A stretch of DNA of 64,000 nucleotides from Pseudomonas laurylsulfativorans (GTDB taxonomy: Bacteria; Pseudomonadota; Gammaproteobacteria; Pseudomonadales; Pseudomonadaceae): the NCBI RefSeq assembly GCF_002906155.1, contig NZ_MUJK01000017.1, positions 26,188-90,187 of the forward strand, written 5' to 3'. Under the pieces are notes generated by a model that made no database searches, was not told the DNA's origin, and saw only the letters and a list, made by a program, of their open reading frames with translations. The stretch's first letter is position 1. The number at the start of each line of letters is the position of its first letter. Both the position numbers and the translations under genes were made by a program. This document shows, one piece after another, positions 60,529-64,000 of this stretch.

Positions 60529-62865
60529 GTGGTTCACCCCCCCATGGATATCAAATTCACCAACCGGCTGTCATTCAAGCAAGCCCGGCTTACCGTGCTG
60601 GTCGGTTTCATTTTGGGCACGCTGCTCAGCCTGCTGCAAATAGGCATCGATTATGCCAGTGAAGACGCCTCCATCAATCGTGAAATCCTTTCATTACTGG
60701 AAATCAGCCACAACCCGGCCTCGCGAATCGCCTACAACATCGACGCCGAACTCGCCAAGGAACTGACCCAGGGCCTGCTGCGCTCGCCGGCAATCATCGG
60801 CGTGAAACTGACTGACAACAACGGCACCGTATTGGCCAACGTCAAACGACCCGGCATGCAAAACGGCTACCGACTGTTCAGTGACTTCCTGTTCGGCGCC
60901 AATCGACAGTTCGAAGACCGACTTTACCTGGATCATTTACCCAACGAGTCCCTGGGAACACTGCGGCTGAACGTCGACACTTACGCCTTCGGCAACCGCT
61001 TCCTGCGCCGGGCCGAAGTGACCCTGCTCAACGGCTTTGCCCGCAGCCTGCTGCTGTCCGGCATCCTGCTGGCGCTGTTCTATGTGATGCTGACCAAACC
61101 CCTGGTGCGGGTCATCCGTGAACTCAGCGGCCGCGACCCGAGCAGTACCGAACCGACGTCGCTGGAGTGTCCCGCCGGGCACGCCAACGATGAGATCGGC
61201 GTGCTGGTCAAGGTTGCCAACCAGCAATTCAAAAACATCGCCACCGAAATCCAGCAGCGACGCAACGCGGAAAACCGCCTGACCGAGTACCTAGGCCAAC
61301 TGGAAAACATCGTCTCGGCCCGCACCGCCGAACTCAAGGCGATCAATGCCCGGCTGAGCCAATCCAACGAAGAACTCGAAGCTGCCCGCAGCACCGCCCT
61401 CGACATGGCCGAAGCCCGCTCGGCGTTCCTGGCCAACATGAGCCATGAAATCCGCACGCCCCTCAATGGCTTGCTAGGGATGATCGCGCTGTCCCTCGAC
61501 GGGCCGTTAAATGCCGAACAACAGCAGCAACTGTCGATCGCCCATGACTCGGGCAAAGTGCTGGTGGAACTGCTCAACGATATTCTCGACTTGTCGAAGT
61601 TCGATGCAGGTCAACTCGAGCTCGAACACATCCCCTTCGACCTCGGCTCGCTGATCGAGGACACCGCCAACCTGTTGTCCCAGAACGCCGCCCCCAGCGT
61701 CGAACTGACCTGCCTGATCGATCCACACTTCCCGGCACTGGTGCTCGGCGATCCGACCCGGGTGCGGCAGATCGTCAGCAATCTGCTGTCCAACGCCCTC
61801 AAGTTCACCCGTTTCGGGCGTGTCGACGTGCGCCTGTCGACCTTCGGGAACGGCGTCAGAATCGAGGTCTGCGACACCGGCATCGGCATCCCTCAGGATG
61901 CCCAGGTCAAAATCTTCCAGCCTTTCACCCAGGCCGGCGCCGGTATTACCCGCCAATTTGGCGGTACCGGGTTGGGCCTGGCCCTGACCTACAATCTTTG
62001 CGAAGCCATGCAAGGGCGCCTGACGATCAGCTCCGAGCCGGGTTTTGGCAGCCAGTTCTGCGCAGATTTGCCATTGCCCAGCCACACCCGTGCAATGCCC
62101 GTCGTTTTGCTCAAGGGCAAAGTCATCGCCATCACGGCCGCCAGCAGCGGGCTGGGCGAACTGCTGAACAGTCTGTTGCCTGGCTGGGGGCTGGACTACG
62201 AACGCCGCTCCATGGATGACCCACTGCTTGGCCTCGCAGCCGATGTGCTCATCACTGACTGCCCTGAATGCCTGTTCAATTTGCGCCCTACCCTCAGTGC
62301 GCCGATCCTGCTGATCACCGCTTATGGCAACTTCATGCCCGGCGAAGAGGCCAACATCCTCGCTCCCCTGCAACAACAGGCCCGGCCCCTGGCCCGCAAT
62401 ACGCTATATCAGTCCTTGCGGCGGATCCTGCAACCGCAAATCCATCCGATCAACGATACCCAGCCCGACGCGCAATCCCCGCAACGCCGCGGACGCGTGC
62501 TGCTGGTGGAAGACAACCCGGTCAACCAGTTGGTGGCCAAGGGCATGCTTGGCAAACTCGGCTGCGAGGTGACCACCGCGGCCCATGGTGGCGAGGCCCT
62601 GGATCAACTCGAGCAACGGGATTTCGACCTGGTGCTGATGGACTGCAACATGCCGGTGATGGACGGCTACGAAGCCAGCCGGCAAATCCGCCGCAGCGGG
62701 CGCTGGCCCCAGCTGCCGATCGTCGCCCTGACGGCCAACGCCATGTCTGAGGAACGCGAACGCTGTCGTGCCGCGGGCATGAGCGACTACCTGGCCAAAC
62801 CCTTCCGGCGCGAAGAACTGGCCGCCCTGCTGGACTTGTGGATTCCCGCTACGACAGCGCCTTGA
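60529..62865 (+). CDS. sagS: hybrid sensor kinase SagS
   Basis: A 778-residue hybrid kinase orthologous by synteny and sequence style to P. aeruginosa SagS, which governs the switch to surface growth and biofilm drug tolerance. N-terminal membrane segment (ARLTVLVGFILGTLLSLLQI), periplasmic HmsP-like sensor to about 165, second membrane segment about 170-190, HAMP/coiled coil, HisKA with His306 (ANMSHEIRTPLNG), ATPase (NLLSNALKFT, GTGLGLALTYNL), a degenerate pseudo-receiver (about 525-640) and a true receiver with Asp705 (LMDCNMPVMDG). There is no Hpt domain. The GTG at 60529 has AAGGAA about 7 bases upstream; ATGs at 60502 and 60544 are alternatives. Its end overlaps ospR by 17 bases. Confidence 0.88.
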   Translation: MVHPPMDIKFTNRLSFKQARLTVLVGFILGTLLSLLQIGIDYASEDASINREILSLLEISHNPASRIAYNIDAELAKELTQGLLRSPAIIGVKLTDNNGTVLANVKRPGMQNGYRLFSDFLFGANRQFEDRLYLDHLPNESLGTLRLNVDTYAFGNRFLRRAEVTLLNGFARSLLLSGILLALFYVMLTKPLVRVIRELSGRDPSSTEPTSLECPAGHANDEIGVLVKVANQQFKNIATEIQQRRNAENRLTEYLGQLENIVSARTAELKAINARLSQSNEELEAARSTALDMAEARSAFLANMSHEIRTPLNGLLGMIALSLDGPLNAEQQQQLSIAHDSGKVLVELLNDILDLSKFDAGQLELEHIPFDLGSLIEDTANLLSQNAAPSVELTCLIDPHFPALVLGDPTRVRQIVSNLLSNALKFTRFGRVDVRLSTFGNGVRIEVCDTGIGIPQDAQVKIFQPFTQAGAGITRQFGGTGLGLALTYNLCEAMQGRLTISSEPGFGSQFCADLPLPSHTRAMPVVLLKGKVIAITAASSGLGELLNSLLPGWGLDYERRSMDDPLLGLAADVLITDCPECLFNLRPTLSAPILLITAYGNFMPGEEANILAPLQQQARPLARNTLYQSLRRILQPQIHPINDTQPDAQSPQRRGRVLLVEDNPVNQLVAKGMLGKLGCEVTTAAHGGEALDQLEQRDFDLVLMDCNMPVMDGYEASRQIRRSGRWPQLPIVALTANAMSEERERCRAAGMSDYLAKPFRREELAALLDLWIPATTAP

Positions 62866-63310
62866 TCTGCCCCAACAGGTGATCGAGACCGTCACGCAAA
62901 TCGTTGAGACGATTCAGATCGACCCCGCTGTCGCACAACAGACGCGCCTTGATTGGCCCGACCTGATCGCGCAAGGCCATGCCGGCCGGCGACAGGCTCA
63001 GATGCACTTCACGCTCATCGCGCACCGAACGCTGACGCTGCACCAGTTGCAGTTGTTCGAGGCGCTTGAGCAAGGGTGTCAACGTGCCGGAATCCAGGGC
63101 CAGACGCTCGCCCAACGCCTTCACGGTCGGTTGTTCCGGAGCTGCTTCCTGCCACTCCCACAGCACCAGCATCGCCAGGTACTGAGGGTACGTCAGGCCC
63201 AATTGATCGAGCATTGGCTTGTAGGCGCGAATCACCGCCCGGGAAGCCGCGTACAGCTTGAAACACAGCTGGCTGTCGAGCTTCAGGGAATCGACTGACA
63301 AGGTGTTCAT
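62849..63310 (-). CDS. ospR: MarR/OhrR-family thiol-oxidation sensor OspR
   Basis: A 153-residue MarR-family repressor that senses peroxides by Cys oxidation. The N-terminal LDSQLCFKLYAASRAVIRAY (Cys16) matches the OhrR reactive-Cys segment, and a second Cys lies in LLCDSGVDLN (about 129). The winged helix is VKALGERLALDSGTLTPLLKRLEQLQLVQRQRSVRDEREVHLSL. In P. aeruginosa OspR controls the glutathione peroxidase gene beside it and pigment and virulence traits. Its ATG overlaps the gpx TGA (ATGA), so gpx-ospR is one operon. Its 3' end overlaps sagS. Confidence 0.9.
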   Translation of the reverse strand: MNTLSVDSLKLDSQLCFKLYAASRAVIRAYKPMLDQLGLTYPQYLAMLVLWEWQEAAPEQPTVKALGERLALDSGTLTPLLKRLEQLQLVQRQRSVRDEREVHLSLSPAGMALRDQVGPIKARLLCDSGVDLNRLNDLRDGLDHLLGQIKALS

Positions 63311-63792
63311 TTGAGCAGGGCTTCGATCTCGCGGGTCAGGTCCTGCGGTTTGGTCGCCGGGGCGAAACGCTTGACCAGTTGCCCGTCCTTGCCGATCAGG
63401 AACTTGGTGAAGTTCCACTTGATGCCCTGGGAACCCAGTACACCCGGTGCGCGCTTTTTCAACTGCACGAACAACGGATGGGCGCCGGTACCGTTGACTT
63501 CGATTTTTTTGAACAGCGGGAAGCTGACACCGAAGTTCAGCTCGCAGAATTCGGAGATCGCCCCTTCGTTGCCCGGCTCTTGCTTGCCGAACTGATTGCA
63601 GGGAAAACCGAGCACGACCAGGCCCTGGTCCTTGTAGGTCTGCCACAGCTCTTCCAGGCCTTTGTACTGCGGAGTGAAACCACACTTGCTGGCCGTGTTG
63701 ACTACCAGCACGGCTTTGCCGGCGAAATCCGCCAGAGTCTTTTGCTCACCCTTGATTGTGGTGCAAGGGATGCTCAGCAGGTTGTCGCTCAT
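63307..63792 (-). CDS. gpx: glutathione peroxidase (thiol peroxidase, Cys type)
   Basis: A 161-residue Gpx-family peroxidase that reduces peroxides with glutathione or thioredoxin. The active Cys is in NTASKCGFTPQY (about residues 31-42), the Gln in LGFPCNQFGKQEPG (about 68-81) and the Trp-Asn in IKWNFTKFLI (about 126-135). The second Cys in FPCNQFG is typical of bacterial forms. I chose the ATG at 63792, before MSDNLLSIPC; the longer frame to 63924 has no ribosome site and covers the operator. First gene of the gpx-ospR operon. Confidence 0.92.
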   Translation of the reverse strand: MSDNLLSIPCTTIKGEQKTLADFAGKAVLVVNTASKCGFTPQYKGLEELWQTYKDQGLVVLGFPCNQFGKQEPGNEGAISEFCELNFGVSFPLFKKIEVNGTGAHPLFVQLKKRAPGVLGSQGIKWNFTKFLIGKDGQLVKRFAPATKPQDLTREIEALLK

Positions 63793-63835
63793 GTTCGAGG
63801 TTCCGAGTGAATGCCAGAGCCAACAAAATAGCGAG

Positions 63836-63867
63836 CAATTGAATTGTGTGCAATTTAAATAATTGCA
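63836..63867. promoter_or_regulatory. OspR-type operators upstream of gpx
   Basis: CAATT-G-AATTG at 63836-63846 and TGCAATT-N5-AATTGCA at 63849-63867, two adjacent inverted repeats of the MarR/OhrR type (OhrR boxes are TACAATT-AATTGTA-like). They lie 44-75 bases upstream of the gpx ATG, where the promoter must be, so autorepression of gpx-ospR is likely. Confidence 0.7.
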
Positions 63868-63960
63868 CAGACGATCAACTAATGAAATGGCTACCCCCCC
63901 CCGCTGCCCCCTGTGATCGCCCACTAAGCTTTCACAGAGGGCTCATCGGAGATCATTGCC

Positions 63961-64000
63961 ATGAACAACGTAGCTATTGCCGCCATCGACCTCGGAAAAC
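63961..64000 (+). mobile_element. IS110-family insertion sequence, transposase start, cut by window edge
   Basis: ATG at 63961 opens MNNVAIAAIDLGK, the N-terminus of IS110-type DEDD transposases, whose first catalytic Asp lies in IDLGK. GGAG is about 9 bases upstream. Only 13 codons are in the window. The left end of the element is probably between the operator region (63867) and 63960; a nine-C run at 63894-63902 lies in this stretch. IS110 elements have no long terminal inverted repeats, so the end cannot be fixed by eye. Confidence 0.75.

Overview
The window is chromosomal DNA of a fluorescent Pseudomonas (P. fluorescens group or close relative). The evidence is a pyoverdine chromophore NRPS gene (pvdL) beside its ECF sigma gene pvdS, a complete-looking citronellol/geraniol (atu) carboxylase operon, the sagS / ospR / glutathione peroxidase order known from P. 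aeruginosa, high-GC coding sequence and several REP/REPIN palindromes of the fluorescent-pseudomonad type. No rRNA, tRNA or CRISPR was recognised.

Layout. 1-777: an alpha/beta hydrolase cut by the left edge. 1009-6202: an alternate (CS1/cable-pilus, alpha-type) chaperone-usher fimbrial operon on the minus strand in the order major subunit, usher, tip adhesin, chaperone. 6643-8075: a lower-GC pair, a three-domain fibronectin-III protein and, divergent from it, a 108-residue solo LuxR DNA-binding domain whose promoter carries a near-perfect lux box at class II spacing. 8316-23392: pyoverdine genes pvdL, pvdS and a pvdYII-like acetyltransferase, with a Fur box on the pvdS promoter and PvdS-type boxes in front of pvdL and the acetyltransferase. 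23468-24286: a periplasmic solute-binding protein. 24380-33545: atuR divergent from atuABCDEF, with a pair of identical inverted operators between them. 33616-43717: housekeeping genes (exonuclease, ppnP, MOSC protein, cheV, a NarX-like kinase and regulator pair, a YegS-like lipid kinase, moeA/moaB/mobA, small membrane proteins). 43802-50919: pseudouridine synthase, glutaredoxin-like protein, amtB, a yqjD-yqjE-yqjK membrane cluster, an EAL phosphodiesterase and dgt. 51099-59008: a Roc/Bvg-like signalling locus (receiver-only protein, BvgA-like regulator, BvgS-like hybrid kinase, HD-GYP phosphodiesterase). 59009-63792: fRMsr and a DUF815 ATPase, sagS, ospR and gpx. 63961-64000: the first codons of an IS110-family transposase run off the right edge.

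How it fits together. Iron limitation should release Fur from pvdS; PvdS then drives pvdL and the acetyltransferase. AtuR represses the terpenoid operon. OspR probably represses its own gpx-ospR operon at two palindromes upstream of gpx. The signalling genes are dominated by cyclic-di-GMP turnover domains and BvgS/SagS-type hybrid kinases, which in other pseudomonads control fimbriae and biofilm. A motif shared between the BvgA-like regulator's own upstream region and the fimbrial upstream region hints at such a link here, but that is inference. The strongest candidate for something not well described is the solo LuxR/FN3 pair with its lux box.
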